Source: Diphasiastrum complanatum
Taxonomy: Eukaryota; Streptophyta; Lycopodiopsida; Lycopodiales; Lycopodiaceae
Length of the DNA: 64,000 nucleotides
Assembly (NCBI GenBank): GCA_029204225.1
Contig: CM055094.1
Coordinates: forward strand, 21,321,987 to 21,385,986
Direction of reading: 5' to 3'
Shown here piece by piece: positions 21,764-33,257 of this stretch (position 1 is the stretch's first letter; the number at the start of each line of letters is the position of its first letter). Both the position numbers and the translations under genes were made by a program. The notes under the pieces were generated by a model. That model was given only the letters and a program-made list of their open reading frames with translations, was not told the origin of the DNA and made no database searches.

Positions 21764-21946
21764 TCACTTCTGCTTATTACCAAGCTTCACGATCACAAGT
21801 TTGGTGTACCTTTGGAAGGCCATGATGTCCCTCAACCATGGACGGCGAGGTCTTTCGCGTCTTTGCGGACGTATGGGTTCAAATGTCTGGGGACGAGATG
21901 GTTGAACAAAATGGGTAAGCCTAGCGGTTTGCTTCGTCCGAGCCAT
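21764..21946 (-). pseudogene. Histone H3-fold ORF, CENH3-like, copy 3, truncated
   Basis: Retains MARTKQTAR through YTKLVI (about residue 52), then ends in unrelated residues (VKLGNKQK) because foreign sequence joins at about 21790. Helices 1-3 are gone, so no histone fold can form. The promoter and leader are complete. From the breakpoint onward it is nearly identical to copy 4 (34298 onward). Confidence 0.8.
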
Positions 21947-22273
21947 TGAGGCCGGATATCTATACCACGTGAGGACAAAGATACAGCAGAAGAGAGAGCT
22001 AAATTATCTCGCGTAATGGCGACACTGAGAACTCTAAGGGTGATATCGCTACAATGCGAGAGAGTGACAGAGACAGGCGGAGAGAGGCAGGGGCTTGCAT
22101 GATGGCGATACTGGGAAAGTCAAGCTGATATCGCTACGACGTGAGAGGGTGTAAGGAATAGGCCTGGGGATGAGGTCGCTCGCATGATGGCGATATCACG
22201 AATGCAGGTCATATGGAAGCAATCAAACATGACAGCAAATTACACGAAAACCTATACAATCCCCAGGAATGGA

Positions 22274-22650
22274 CTTATATAGGAGAAAAAGTTGGCACGT
22301 GTGAATCCCAGCGACACGTGGCCCAGTCAGTAGCTGACGCGTGGAACCACAGGCTTGTATACGCATGTGTGAAACTGCACGTCTAGATCAACACGTGTGG
22401 GATCCCATGTGGGGGAACGTGGTCGAATGGATCATCGACGTGTTCTTGCACATATCGGCTCACACGTGTGGTCACGTGGCCCAATCAGTAACGGACGTGT
22501 GGGACCACACTTCTATATTCGCACGTGTGAAACTTGCACATGTGGCCATGTGGTCGAATGGTTTGGTGACATGTGTTCTGGCACGTGTTAGCTTGCACGT
22601 GTGGGCACGTGGCCGAATGGCAGATTGACGTGTATTGTAGCACGTGTATA
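22274..22650 (-). promoter_or_regulatory. Promoter of histone-like copy 3
   Basis: A TATA box on the minus strand (22274-22282), 328 bp from the ATG, with the full ACGT/G-box array to about 22648. The array then passes directly into the LPPNxNFVY/VNTR region at AAGCAATATGCAATC. Confidence 0.55.
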
Positions 22651-23490
22651 AGCAATATGCAATCAAAATGGGCTCTGATAGCCACTGAAAAGAGGAAGTT
22701 GGTACTCTATGTGGCTCAGGAACTAGTGTGCCTCCTGGTACCAATGTTCATCTCAGAGATATCGAGGCTTTCCATGGTGATGTCAATTTTGTCTTGAGTT
22801 GGGTCATCAGAACTGGAAGATGTTGTGGCAGACATGTTCTGGACTAGGCTGATGACCCTGTTGAAGGTTCGGCTCTGGTAACAGACAAGTGGAGTCTCGG
22901 CTCAATCGACTGTGGAGGGCTTCGGATCGGTCGACTTTTGATGGACTCGGCTCAATCAACTTTGTATGCAGAGTATGGACGCTGACCTCGTTCCACAGCG
23001 AATGTAGAGTATGTATGCTCGTCTCGGTCCACGGTGATTGCAGAGTATGGGGGCGCGGCTCTATGAGCAGTGTATGTAGAGTATTGCTCGGCAGTGTATG
23101 GAGAATAGAAATTTGTGGAAAAATTTGTGGAAAAATTTGGAGCAATGTTGTTCTGATAGGATGTGGAAACGATGATGTTTCTTTGCGATAACATACTAGT
23201 AGAGAGCTTTCAACCCAAATCCGTGTTGAATGTGTGGTTTTGACAAGCTCCAGTAGCACTACCCCTTAGCATTTGGCTCGTGCTAGATGTGACGATTTTT
23301 GTGTAATGTAGCAGATCTCGGCAGCTTAGGGTTTTTGAAAATGGATGATGATGGCACTCTGGATCCGTGGTGGATGTATGTAGATGGTGTCCAAGGATGC
23401 GAAGGAGTAATCAAGCACGGTCGTAGCGAATGATAGATCGCCACTAAAAGATGGAGAATCGATCCTTTGAAGCTATAGCTTTTCAATGCT
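22651..23490 (-). pseudogene. 36-bp coding VNTR segment, copy 3
   Basis: Minus strand: open in two frames, one with SVHTLHTKL-type units (23259-22807) and one with YSAITVDRDE / YSTFAVERGQ / YSAYKVD units (23194-22952), each exactly 12 residues long. A 13-bp direct repeat (GAAAAATTTGTGG) at about 23118-23143 is specific to this copy. Confidence 0.4.
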
Positions 23491-24590
23491 TCTGAATTCC
23501 ATTTCCATGCTTGAAGAAGGAAGTGCCAGCATCAAATCTTCTCCCATCAGAGTTTGTTTGCATTTCCTAAAAAGCATGCATGGTAGCATGGCAGTAAAGC
23601 ATGATATTGTGACTTTTTGTAATGTTCTGCAACATTTGCTTACATACATAGCTACACCAAATGAGAAAATTAAGGACCTAGATTCTTAAAGACTTTTCTG
23701 AGGTTGAAGTTCTAGTTTTTCTACAAATTAACTTCCTCTGAAAGTTTCTTTTTGGTGGAAATGATGCTATTTATACCAAGTGTAGGCTAATTTGTAACGG
23801 CAAAGATGGAGTTTGCAGCTCACCATGATTATGATCATTTGCACGTAGCCTATTATAAGCAAATTGGCTGCACTTTCGTGTTATCTTAGCACATATGAAT
23901 GTAGCTTGTGATATTATTGGTTCGATAGTCTAGTAGCTCTTTTTTGCACCATTTAAGGTAAGAGAAAGAGAGCACAATCTTTAACGCTTGCTTCTTGTAC
24001 AACCAAATTACCTTCCAATTTTTTCAAGCCTATTTGTAGTAAAATGTCTCACATCTCTATGGAACATATGCACAAAAGTGAATCACTTTCTGCCACGAGA
24101 TGATAGTTATACATTGTGCAATAGGGAATCACACTGTTGATAAGTTGGATTCACATTTACATCATGAAGCAAATAGTCTTGTAAGTTTCGTGTTTAAGTG
24201 GATCGGAAGCTCGCTCCAATTGATGTTGAGATTAATATATCATGCTATCTCTAGCCTAATAGCCACACACTAGATGTTTGGATCCAGAAAATATTCACAC
24301 AAAGGGACATAGGTCTGCCACGTAGTTTTCAATCAATCAAAAGGAAGGTAGATCCTTATCTTTGGTACTGTAATAGTTAGTTCTTAGACTTATTGAGATC
24401 TTAGAAATTAAATTTTAGGGTCAGCCCAAAGTTTTTGACAAGTGCTCATCAAGTGAATGCAATTCTAGTCAAGATTGGTCTCAATTTTGCTTGATTTGTG
24501 AGATATTTGGATTGATTATTGCATGATGATTCAACTAATCTTGTAGGAACGATTTAAAGAGGCATATTTATGTGCATATGATTCCTTTTG
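23486..24590 (+). other. E block, copy 3
   Basis: EEGSASIKSSPIRVCLHFLK and the IATPNEKIKD stretch (23507-23689) remain open. The small ORF is disrupted here: ACG replaces ATG and 2 bp are missing near 23866. The rest is non-coding as far as I can see. It leads into the copia gag fragment at 24600. Confidence 0.45.
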
Positions 24591-24599
24591 GTTCAGGTT

Positions 24600-25790
24600 A
24601 GGTGAATCCTATATCCTTGTGAAGTCGAGATCAATGAATGCATATCTTTTGGATTCACATGATAGATTGAATGCTTCTAATTATTCAATTTAGAGGCTAA
24701 GAATGGAATCAATCCTTATTTTACAAGATCTAATGCATATAGTGAGTGGCGAAGAGGATGAGCCTATTCACCCTCAAGAAGCTACAAAATACAAAAGGAG
24801 GTGCAAGGTTGCTCTTGATTGTATTAAATGAATGTAGCTCATGAGCTTCTTAAGGAGGTAGGTGCTTGCATCTTGGCTGAAGAATCATGGGAAGCTCTTC
24901 AAAAGATATATGAATCCAAGAATACTTCAAGGTTGCTATCCTTGAATAATCAAATCCATATGTGCTGAGAGTTAAGGACTTAAACAAAGAGCTTGCTTAC
25001 ATATGATATTCTATTAAGGAAAGTGAACTTTTTCAACCAATCTTGAATGGTTTACGTATGGATTTTGCTAACTTGGTGCAAGGCTATGCAATCATGGGAA
25101 AGTTGCCTCCACTTGAAGATCTCCAAGGAGTCCTCATGGCCGAGGAGAGTAGGAGAACTCACATCAAGTCAAGGATGGAGAAGCTCTCCCTCAATGATGG
25201 AGATGACAAGGGTCTTTTCATCAAGATCAAGAGAAAATCCAAAGGCAATGGTGTTGCATTCAAGAAGAACCAAGTCAAAGCTCGAGCAAGCCAAAGAAGG
25301 ATAAGTCAAAGATCAAATGCTATTTTTGTGGCAAGACGGGGCACTATGCCTCGGAGTGCTTCAAGAAGAAGCAAACTCAAAGTCAAGCAAACCTTGGTCA
25401 AGAGGAAGAGGAGAGCTCAAATGAAGATTTCATCATGATGTCAAGCTTCTCATCTTCAAGCATAAGAGGTGAAGATTCTTGGTGGATAGATAGTGGGGCT
25501 AGCTCCCACATGACAAGTAAAAGGGAGTATTTTTCAACCTTATCTACCTATGAAGGACCTATCACGTAATTTTTTATAATTATGCTTATAAGATCAAAGG
25601 AATAGGATCCATACCTTAATGCTTGGGATCTTCAAGGAACTCCAAGATTGATGGAGTGCTTTACATTTTCAGTATCACTAAGAACTTGCTTAGTGTAGGG
25701 CAATTGCTTGACAATGATTTGATTGTGGAGTTCTCCACAAATACATGTAACATCAATAAGGATGGCAAGATCATTGCTAAAGGGGTGATG
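24600..25790 (+). pseudogene. Copia B gag-protease fragment, copy 2
   Basis: Gag start MNAYLLDSHDRLNASNYSI near 24637, later MDFANLVQGYAIMGKLPPLE, then an intact zinc knuckle CYFCGKTGHYASEC (CX2CX4HX4C) at about 25320-25362. The protease WWIDSGASSHMT is at about 25480-25516 and LLSVGQLLDNDLIVEF near 25690. Several stops and frameshifts break the frame. It ends abruptly at 25790. Confidence 0.75.
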
Positions 25791-25990
25791 ATCTCCACAC
25801 AACCCGGCCTCACTCTTCAAAAGGTGATCGGTCATCTTCTTTAGGAAGAAATGCGAAGAAAGACCAACGGCCTGTCCATCAAAGACAAATCCATGGCCCT
25901 GTACGCCAAGAAGAAAGACTATTCCAAGGGCCAGAATCAAGTGCAACAGCAACAGCAGAAGCCTCACACTCAAGGTGAGAATAGTGGATC
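25791..25990 (+). pseudogene. Lysine/glutamine-rich gag-like fragment
   Basis: Plus strand EEMRRKTNGLSIKDKSMALY, AKKKDYSKGQNQVQQQQQK. It resembles the linker between Gag and the zinc knuckle of another copia family, but without a knuckle. It is joined at both ends to unrelated repeats. This fragment occurs once in the window. Confidence 0.35.
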
Positions 25991-26520
25991 ACTGGTTCTG
26001 AGGGAGTTTCCCAAGCTTTTATCTACTAGTGTCAACTGGCCTCGAACTCGAGGTCGGTGGCTCAAGTGCTGCAAAGTGACATCTATCAGAAGATAGACTA
26101 ATAACGTGGAGGTTTGCTTGTTCTTGATATAGTCATGGAGGCAGTTGGAAGCAAACTGGGCCCAGTCATAAAGGTTCTCATTGTGTAGTCTAGAATCAGC
26201 CATCATGTTGAATAGTTTCATGTGGATACGCGTGATCTTGGACCTATAGCGCTATGTATATCTCGTTAGATAGGCACATGGAGCAGCTAAGGGCTTATCA
26301 TTTATGACCTCAATACGGTAACGATCTTTTTTTTCCATTTGTCCGCTGAGGGGTCTATGTATTTGAAGTATGCTATGCATTCAATTTTTTTGAGAGTACT
26401 ACTAACTGTGTTTGGTCTCCTAGGGAAGCCAAATGTATTGAGGTCAGCTCCAGAAATAGGGATAATATAAACAAAATTTTGGTCAGGAGGTAACATGAAC
26501 TGGAAAATCTGTCGGTGTGG
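25991..26520 (-). pseudogene. LPPNxNFVY segment, copy 2
   Basis: Minus strand: MLPPDQNFVYIIPISGADL, STLKKIECIAYFKYIDPSAD, then YRIEVINDKPLAAPCAYL and MKLFNMMADSRLHNENLYDW, AQFASNCLHDYIKNKQTST. Small frameshifts separate the pieces. This is the least damaged of the plus-axis copies and best for family searches. Confidence 0.45.
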
Positions 26521-27400
26521 TTATAAGCAATATGCAATCGAAATGGGCTCTGGTAGCCACTGATCAAAAGAGGAAGTTGGAACTCTATGTGGCTCAGGAA
26601 CTGGTGTGCCTCCTGGTACCAAGTGTTCATCTCATAGATATCGAGGCTTTCCATGGTGATGTCAATTCTGTCTAGAGTTGGGTCATCAGAACTGGAAGAT
26701 GTTGTGGCAGACATGTTCTGGACTCGGCTGAGGACTCTGTTGAAGGTTCGGCTCTCGTAACAGACAAGTGGAGTCTCGGCTCGGTCGACTGTCAAGGGCT
26801 TCAGATCGGTCGTCTTTTGATGGACTCGTCTCGGTGAACTTTGTATGCAGAGTATGGACGCTCAGCTCGGTCCATAGTGAATGCAGAGTATGGGGGCTCG
26901 GCTCTATGAGCAGTGTATGTAGAGTATTGCTCGGCAGTGTATGGAGACTAGAAATTTGTGGAAAAATTTGGAGCAATGTCGTTCTGATAGGATGTGGAAA
27001 CGATGATGTTTCTTCACAGTTACGTACTAGTAGCGAGCTTTCAACCCAAATCGGAGTTGAATGTGCGGTTTTGACAAGCTCCAGGAGCACTACCCCTCAG
27101 CATTTGGCTCGTGCTAGATGTGACGATTTTTGTGTAATGTAGCAGATCTCGGCAACTTTAAGTTTTTGAAAATGGATGATGATGGCGCTCCGGATCCGTG
27201 GTGGATGTATGTAGATGGTGTCCAAGGATGCAAATGAGTAATCAAGAATTGTCGTAGCGAATGATAGATCGCCACTAAAAGATGGAAAATCGATCCTTTG
27301 AGGCAATAGCTTTTCAAAGCTTCTGAATTTCATTTCCATGCCTGAAGAAGGAAGTGCCAGCATCAAATCTTCTCCCATCAGAGTTTGTTTTCATTCCCTA
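26521..27400 (-). pseudogene. 36-bp coding VNTR segment, copy 4, with N-terminal part
   Basis: The minus strand opens at 27378 with MGEDLMLALPSSGMEMKFRS, then IDFPSFSGDLSFATTILDYS. It runs through LELVKTAHSTPIWVESSLL to only two 12-residue units and then DDPTLDRIDITMESLDIYEM, MNTWYQEAHQF. It has fewer repeat units than copies 1 and 3. Confidence 0.4.
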
Positions 27401-28190
27401 AAAAGCATGCATGGCAGCATGGCAGTAAAGTGTGATATTGTGATTTTATGTAATGTCCCCATGTATGTGATGATTTTTGTTGTTTAATTATATCGATGTT
27501 GATTGAAACTATGATAGCTTCGTGGTTGTCATTCGTAATATTAAAAGTTTTTTTTCACCTTATCTTGGGGCAAGTTCACAAATAGCAAGGTAACATATTG
27601 GGACTCGGCAAGAACTCACTCCAAATGACTTTTTGAGCTTCACTAACTTATTCTCATGAATTTATCATTGTGTCTAACTTGCCATATACCAGTTTTATAA
27701 GTATTTGCCTTTACTCTTAAATGCACCATAATGCTACTCCCTTACTGGCTATAACTTCTTCACCGTAGCTCGGAACTGGGTCATGTTGGGTGTCGTTGAG
27801 AAAGCTCTCGTCGAGGGCTTTCTAATGGCATCGTAATCGTCTCTATCCGAGTTGCCGTTCAAAAGTTACACTGTTTTTTTGCTGAGTTGCATACGTAGAT
27901 TTCAAATTTGAGTGTTTTGATTAGACTATGTGAAAGAAACTATTGAGAAAAAAAATAAAAGGTATGTTTTTGAAAGGCCCCTTTTGTGCTGAAATTTTCT
28001 GTAATGGTTGATAAGTTGGATTCACATTTACATCATGAAGCAGATAGTCTTGTAAGTTTTGTGTTTAAGTGGATTGGAAGCTTGCTCCAATGGATGTTGA
28101 GATTAATATATCATGCTATCTCTAGCCTAACAGCCACACACTAGATGTTTGGATCCAGAAAATATTCACACAAAGGGACATCACACATCA
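27401..28190. other. E-block remnants plus a single-copy stretch
   Basis: 27455-27735 repeats 12140-12425 and contains a second uninterrupted copia target (ATAGC at 27514-27518). 27740-27990 occurs nowhere else in the window and contains an imperfect hairpin, GAAAGCTCTCG/TCGAGGGCTTTC (about 27801-27823). 28000-28185 matches 24130-24310. No gene is supported. Confidence 0.55.
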
Positions 28191-28731
<541 letters not shown>

Positions 28732-28782
28732 TATCGATGTTCTCTGTCCTTCTGATTTTGCCTCTTATTTTCGTCATTTACA

Positions 28783-28912
28783 GGAGGCTGAAGAGTCTCA
28801 GAAAAGGATTGTTGATCTCCAACATCGGCTTAGGAAGATGGACCAGGACCTAGAAATGAACATAGTATCGGCGGCTGAGAAAATCCGTATGCCAAAATAT
28901 CAGAAACTATGA
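28783..28912 (+). CDS. Coiled-coil exon preceding the tandem-unit gene
   Basis: After TTTCGTCATTTACAG, which is a good acceptor, an open stretch of about 43 codons begins EAEESQKRIVDLQHRLRKMD and continues QDLEMNIVSAAEKIRMPKY. It has clear heptad spacing and charge pattern. Its frame ends in TGA at 28910-28912, inside the ATGA that starts the 462-residue ORF in another frame. That suggests either a splice event or a one-base frameshift joining the two. No close family recognised. Confidence 0.4.
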
Positions 28913-30297
28913 AATCTATATGCGGAAGAGATTTGGAGGCACATGATATCAGTAATTCGATTCTGGTAGGACGCAAAGACGGGGACAAGTCAGTTCCAAC
29001 GACGGCATCTAATTTGATCGGGAGCTCTTCTCAGCAAGAATTAATGGCGTCTACCGATTGGAGAGCTCCAGTCCTCAAAGATACGCACGTGAATGAAAGG
29101 CTTGGGCAAGCACCAAAGCAAGTCCAGAATGATCCTTCTTTCAACCCAAGATTTCGTAGAAGACGAGCATGGAGATCGGAAGACAACATATCAGCATATC
29201 CTTGCAACTTTGCGATAATAGATGGCTCGTTCTCTTCTCAGAAGGAATGTCTTACATCAATCAATAATTTCTGGGAACTGAGTTCCGATTCTCGCGATCC
29301 TACAATCCAGCTACAACACAAGTTCTGCCAGTTTTTGATGACTGTCATGGGCCAAAGGTTTGAGCAAGATCCACAATTTTCCATCAATCCCAACAAAGCG
29401 GTCCTTTACGTGGAGGATACCAGGATCTATTTACGGATTCAATACTTTCCTGCAGACTCCATACATATCTTTGAAGAGATGTGCACTTCAGGATTTATCA
29501 TCAATGCTGATGAGGGTTACATGTACATCCAGAGATCAAAAGCATTTATTGGTCGAAGACAAATACTGACTCGAAACTGCTTCAACTGGCTACGTGAGCA
29601 AAATCATAAGCATGCTAGTAATTCGACTTTGATAGGATGGAAAGACGGGGACAAGTCAGTTCCAACGACGGCATCTAATTCGATGAGGAGCTCTTCTCAG
29701 CCAGATTTAATTGCGTCGACCGGTTGGAGAGCTCCATTCCTCAAAGATACGTACGTCTATGAAATGCTTGATCAATCACCAAAGCAAATTCAGAATGATC
29801 CTTCTTTCGACCCAAGTTTTCGTAGAAGACGAGCGCTAGCATGGAGATCGGAAGACAACATATCAGCATATCCTTGCAACTTTGCGATAATAGATGGCTC
29901 ATTCTCTTCTCAGAAGGAATGTCATACATCCATCAAGAATTTTTGCAAATTAACTTCCGATTCTGACGATCCTACAATCAAGCTACAACACAAGTTCTGC
30001 CAGTTTCTGATGACTGTCATGGGCCGAAGGTCTGAGCAGGATACACAATTTTTCATCAATCCCAACAAACTGGCACTTCACATGGAGGATACCAGGATTT
30101 ATTTACGGATACAATACTTTCCTGCAGACTCCATACAAATCTTCGAAGAAATGTGCACTTCAGGCTTTATCATCAATGCTGATATGGCTTACACCCAGAG
30201 ATCAAAAGCATTTGCTGGTCGAAGACAAATGTTGACTCGAACCTGCTCCAAGTGGCTGCGCGAGCAATATCATAAGCATGATGACCACTATTCCTGA
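28909..30297 (+). CDS. Unidentified protein of two tandem 222-residue units
   Basis: The 462-residue ORF has two units (residues about 15-236 and 237-458, exact period 666 bp), each starting SNSxLxGxKDGDKSVPTTAS. Shared landmarks per unit are SEDNISAYPCNFAIIDGSF, SSQKEC, DPTIxLQHKFCQFLMTVMG, EDTRIYLRIQYFPADSI, FEEMCTSGFIINAD and RSKAFxGRRQ. An arginine-rich run RRRRA sits before SEDN in both. No signal peptide or membrane segment is apparent. I do not recognise the fold. Unit 1 lacks two residues (AL) after RRRR. It is the only full copy here; relics lie at 1-545, 36691-37025 and 57176-57426. The Met start lies inside a conserved reading context, so the true protein may begin upstream, through the coiled-coil exon. 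Confidence 0.55.
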   Translation: MKSICGRDLEAHDISNSILVGRKDGDKSVPTTASNLIGSSSQQELMASTDWRAPVLKDTHVNERLGQAPKQVQNDPSFNPRFRRRRAWRSEDNISAYPCNFAIIDGSFSSQKECLTSINNFWELSSDSRDPTIQLQHKFCQFLMTVMGQRFEQDPQFSINPNKAVLYVEDTRIYLRIQYFPADSIHIFEEMCTSGFIINADEGYMYIQRSKAFIGRRQILTRNCFNWLREQNHKHASNSTLIGWKDGDKSVPTTASNSMRSSSQPDLIASTGWRAPFLKDTYVYEMLDQSPKQIQNDPSFDPSFRRRRALAWRSEDNISAYPCNFAIIDGSFSSQKECHTSIKNFCKLTSDSDDPTIKLQHKFCQFLMTVMGRRSEQDTQFFINPNKLALHMEDTRIYLRIQYFPADSIQIFEEMCTSGFIINADMAYTQRSKAFAGRRQMLTRTCSKWLREQYHKHDDHYS

Positions 30298-30638
30298 ACA
30301 AATGTTTTGAAGAAAATCCTTTAGGCGCAATTTTTTGAATTGAGTACATTGAAAACATCAACATTTGTTGATTGGAGCTTTTAAGATTGACCATTATAGT
30401 CATCTAGGGCCAATGTATATGGCACTCAACTGCTAATCTATCTTTCCACTGCTTTTGAAATGTCCACTTTAGTTCATAATCTATGATCTAGATATACCTT
30501 CTTCTCGTTGTGTATATATATATGTTCTCATCGTTGATATTTGATTTAATGTATTAAATGAATATTGAATGTTCCTTAAATCAAAATCAACAATAATTAG
30601 GTTACACATATTCTGTTCAAAAAATATTTAGACACACA

Positions 30639-30851
30639 ATGAAAATATCATATCGACAAGAGGGAACATATCACGGCAAAAGGACTAGACAGAGATTGTT
30701 TGTTAGTGATCATCCATCCAAAGTAGGTGCACCACTTCCAAATTCTAATGTTACTCCTAGACTTTTTGTGAGACTACTAATATTTTTGGAAAACACATGT
30801 TCTTCATATTCCAAGCATGCTCAGCATACCTCCAAGCACATAGCAAAGTAA
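30639..30851 (+). CDS. Small conserved ORF, unknown
   Basis: 70 residues: SYRQEGTYHGKRTRQ, SDHPSKVGAPLPNSNVTP, RLLIFLENTCSSYSKHAQ. It stays open in the copies at 37367-37579 and 57760-57972, with only missense differences and the same length. It may be coding, or simply too recently duplicated to have decayed. No domain is recognisable. Confidence 0.3.
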   Translation: MKISYRQEGTYHGKRTRQRLFVSDHPSKVGAPLPNSNVTPRLFVRLLIFLENTCSSYSKHAQHTSKHIAK

Positions 30852-31285
30852 GCCGTACATCTTCTTTCCTTGCCCTACTTGTTGGTCTTCATCTCGTATG
30901 GTAAGTACTCGACCCTTGATTGTTCCTTTGAATAAGAGCTTTTTGCTATAGTTTCAAGAGAGAAGCTTCTTGGGAAAGGGTCAACTTGGGAGTAGCTTAA
31001 TATATTGATGTCATTTCAAATCATGATAGCTTCACGGTTGTCACTCAAAATAATAGTAAATTGTTTGGTAACTTGGGGTAGCTTGATATGTAGCTAGGCA
31101 ACTAAACAACAAATCACCTCTAGATGGCTTCACAAGCTTGTCTAACTCATTCTTATAATTACTACCATTGTGTCTAACTTGCCAAATGCTAGGTGTAAAA
31201 GTATTTGACAAATGCATAACTCTTTACTCTCCAAGTGTTGTTTTTAGCTCATACTAGATGCTTTGAGAAGTTATATTAGGAATTT

Positions 31286-31309
31286 GGGGGGGGGGGGGGG
31301 GGGGGGGGG
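31286..31309. repeat. Poly-G tract (24 G)
   Basis: Uninterrupted G run in an otherwise AT-rich block, beside a partial SINE-like sequence. Corresponding tracts lie at 38030-38050, 58423-58447 and, as poly-C, at 9421 and 45164. Confidence 0.95.
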
Positions 31310-31439
31310 TTATCGCAAAGAATCCGATCTTGCCAAATACTAGGTGTAAAAGTGTTTGACATATTCCTAGCTCTTTACTCTCCAGGTGTTGTTTTTAGCT
31401 CATAGTAAATGCTTTGAGAATATTGTTGCTGGTTATATT

Positions 31440-31560
31440 AATTTGGGGGGATTGCAAAGAATCGAACTTGAGTGTACAAGCCCAACTCAAGTGCAGACAC
31501 CAACTCACCACACATGGGAAGATCATTAAATTTGAATTTGAAGAAAAATCAAATTAAAAA
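31440..31560 (-). mobile_element. SINE-like sequence, minus orientation
   Basis: On the minus strand a pol III A-box-like GTGTGGTGAGTTGGTG (about 31513-31498) is followed 30 bp later by a B-box-like AAGTTCGATTC (31469-31459). This is the spacing and wording of tRNA-derived SINEs. It forms an inverted pair with 32965-33075. Copies: 38190-38300, 58585-58690. Confidence 0.45.
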
Positions 31561-32239
31561 AAAATGAAAAACTATTTCTCCTTAGAGGCATTGTGGTCAT
31601 CATCTAGACGAGCTGTGCTTGCGTGAATCGATAGAAACAAAGAAAATAATAATAACGAGTTTTTATCCTATTAATGCACCAATAATATATAAATATAATT
31701 GAATTAAATGGGAAGATTATAATTTTTATCGCTTCATTTAAACATTGATCTACTCATTTCAATGATTTCGTTCAAATTCAAATTCCAATGATTTGTGAAG
31801 TGCGAATGAATGCAATGTAACTTGCATATGTTTGGAACATAGCATAGATTCATTATATGCTTTTTAACTATATGTTATTTAGTCGTGTAGCAAGGAATAA
31901 GCATTTTTTTTAACAAATTTTCAATTTGTTTTTGGAAACCCTAGATTACAACATTTTAATATATTAACAAAAATGACTTAATTTGCATGAACAACTTTGA
32001 GTTCTGAAAATCCTAGATTACAGCTTCATTCAATCTTCATATTTCCAAGCTCGTTCAAACTTCAATGAAATATAATTCATTCCAAAATCCATTCTCGAAT
32101 CCTAGAACGATGTATTTTAAAAACTTTTGTAATGTGAAAGAGAGATCATTGAGCTAAAACATGACCCTGATTGCATTCGGAATTGCATTCAAAAACTTAT
32201 AAATTGTATTCATCAATGGAGATGTCTAGAGGACATGGT

Positions 32240-32960
32240 GTGAAAATTTGTCAACTAGTTTGGCTTTTTATTTGGCAATTTTGGAGGCCAAAATGAATCT
32301 CAACTTCGAGTTAGTTTCATATTTGTTAATAAGGGCCTAAATAGTGGTTTAACTACTCTGGCAAGTAGATAAGTGGATGAGGTCGAGTTTGGACCCATTC
32401 TAATTGGCTAGTTTTGGTACATTGCTTTCAAAAACTTATAAATTGTATTCATCAATGGAGATGTCTAGAGGAGATGGTGTGAAAAATTGTCAACTAGTTT
32501 GGTTTTTCATTTGGCAATTTTGGAGGCCAAAATGAATCTCAACTTCGAGTTAGTTTCATATTTGTTAATAAGGGCCTAAATTGTGATTTAACTACCTCTA
32601 CCAAGCAGATTAGTGGATGAGGTGGAGTTTGGACCCATTCTAATTGGCTAATTTTGGTACATTGCATCTAGACTAGATTTTCTAGGTTTTTGATAAAGTA
32701 TCTAGAAGTTTCCAAATTAGGTCAAGTTTGGGGCAAGTGGCCAAATGACATTTTGGAAGCTATAAATAGTTGTACCTAAGTGGAGAAATAATCATCAGAG
32801 TTTCGTTCTTTGTGGAGAATTCATCTCTTATGTCCATCTCATGTGATTTTCTCTATCTTGGTTTTCTATGTGTAGAATGTTGATTTTCTTGTAGATCTTG
32901 ATTCCACACGTGTGAAGATTATAATATATATGATTTTGTTAAACATCGATCTACAAACAT
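32240..32960 (+). repeat. Diverged copia LTR-like sequence with internal 239-bp duplication
   Basis: Shares the left end and internal landmarks, in order, with the 653-bp LTR at 49025. These are TGTGAAAATTGTCAACTAG (or a near variant), GAGGTCGAGTTTGGA, CAAGTGGCCAA, GCTATAAATAG (TATA box) and CACACGTGTGAAG. The left part is duplicated in tandem (period 239 bp, about 32191 and 32430). No internal copia region adjoins it, so it looks like a solo LTR of a sister family. Copies: 38980-39690, 59335-59915. Confidence 0.5.
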
Positions 32961-32964
32961 TTCA

Positions 32965-33190
32965 ATGATTTTTCTTCAAATCCAAATTTGATGATCTTCC
33001 CATGTGTGGTGAGTTGGTATATGCGCTTCTGTTGGGCTTGTACACTCAAGTTCGATTCTTTGGGATCCCTCGCCAACTATGGTTTCAATACTTTCTATGC
33101 AAGATTCTCATTTGAAATTTGCTTGGGACCCTTCTTATCTCCATCAGATATTTTTTTCAATGTTGATGCTAGGCCATACCATAGGGAAGT
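32965..33190 (+). mobile_element. SINE-like sequence, plus orientation
   Basis: A-box-like GTGTGGTGAGTTGGTA (33004-33019) and B-box-like AAGTTCGATTC (33048-33058), then a body to about 33190 where the CT tract begins. Its first ~100 bp are the inverse of 31455-31555. The second copy is at 39715-39930. Confidence 0.45.
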
Positions 33191-33215
33191 AGTTCATGTG
33201 TGACTCCTCACTCAG

Positions 33216-33216
<1 letters not shown>

Positions 33217-33257
<41 letters not shown>

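Larger units (their letters stand above)
30298..33216. repeat. 3' block, copy 1 (~2.9 kb)
   Basis: Non-coding block repeated at 37026-39959 and 57427-59918. It contains a TA-rich stretch, a short plus-strand ORF beginning MKISYRQEGTYHGKRTRQRL (30639-30851, open in all three copies), a poly-G tract, an inverted pair of SINE-like sequences and a diverged LTR-like region. Each is listed separately below. Confidence 0.8.

Noticed and set aside
33000-33060. A tRNA gene
   Set aside because: Box-like motifs only; no acceptor stem or anticodon arm can be folded convincingly.
31440-33190. Terminal inverted repeats of a DNA transposon
   Set aside because: The inverted arms contain pol III A- and B-box-like motifs and explain better as two SINE-like copies in opposite orientation; no transposase lies between.
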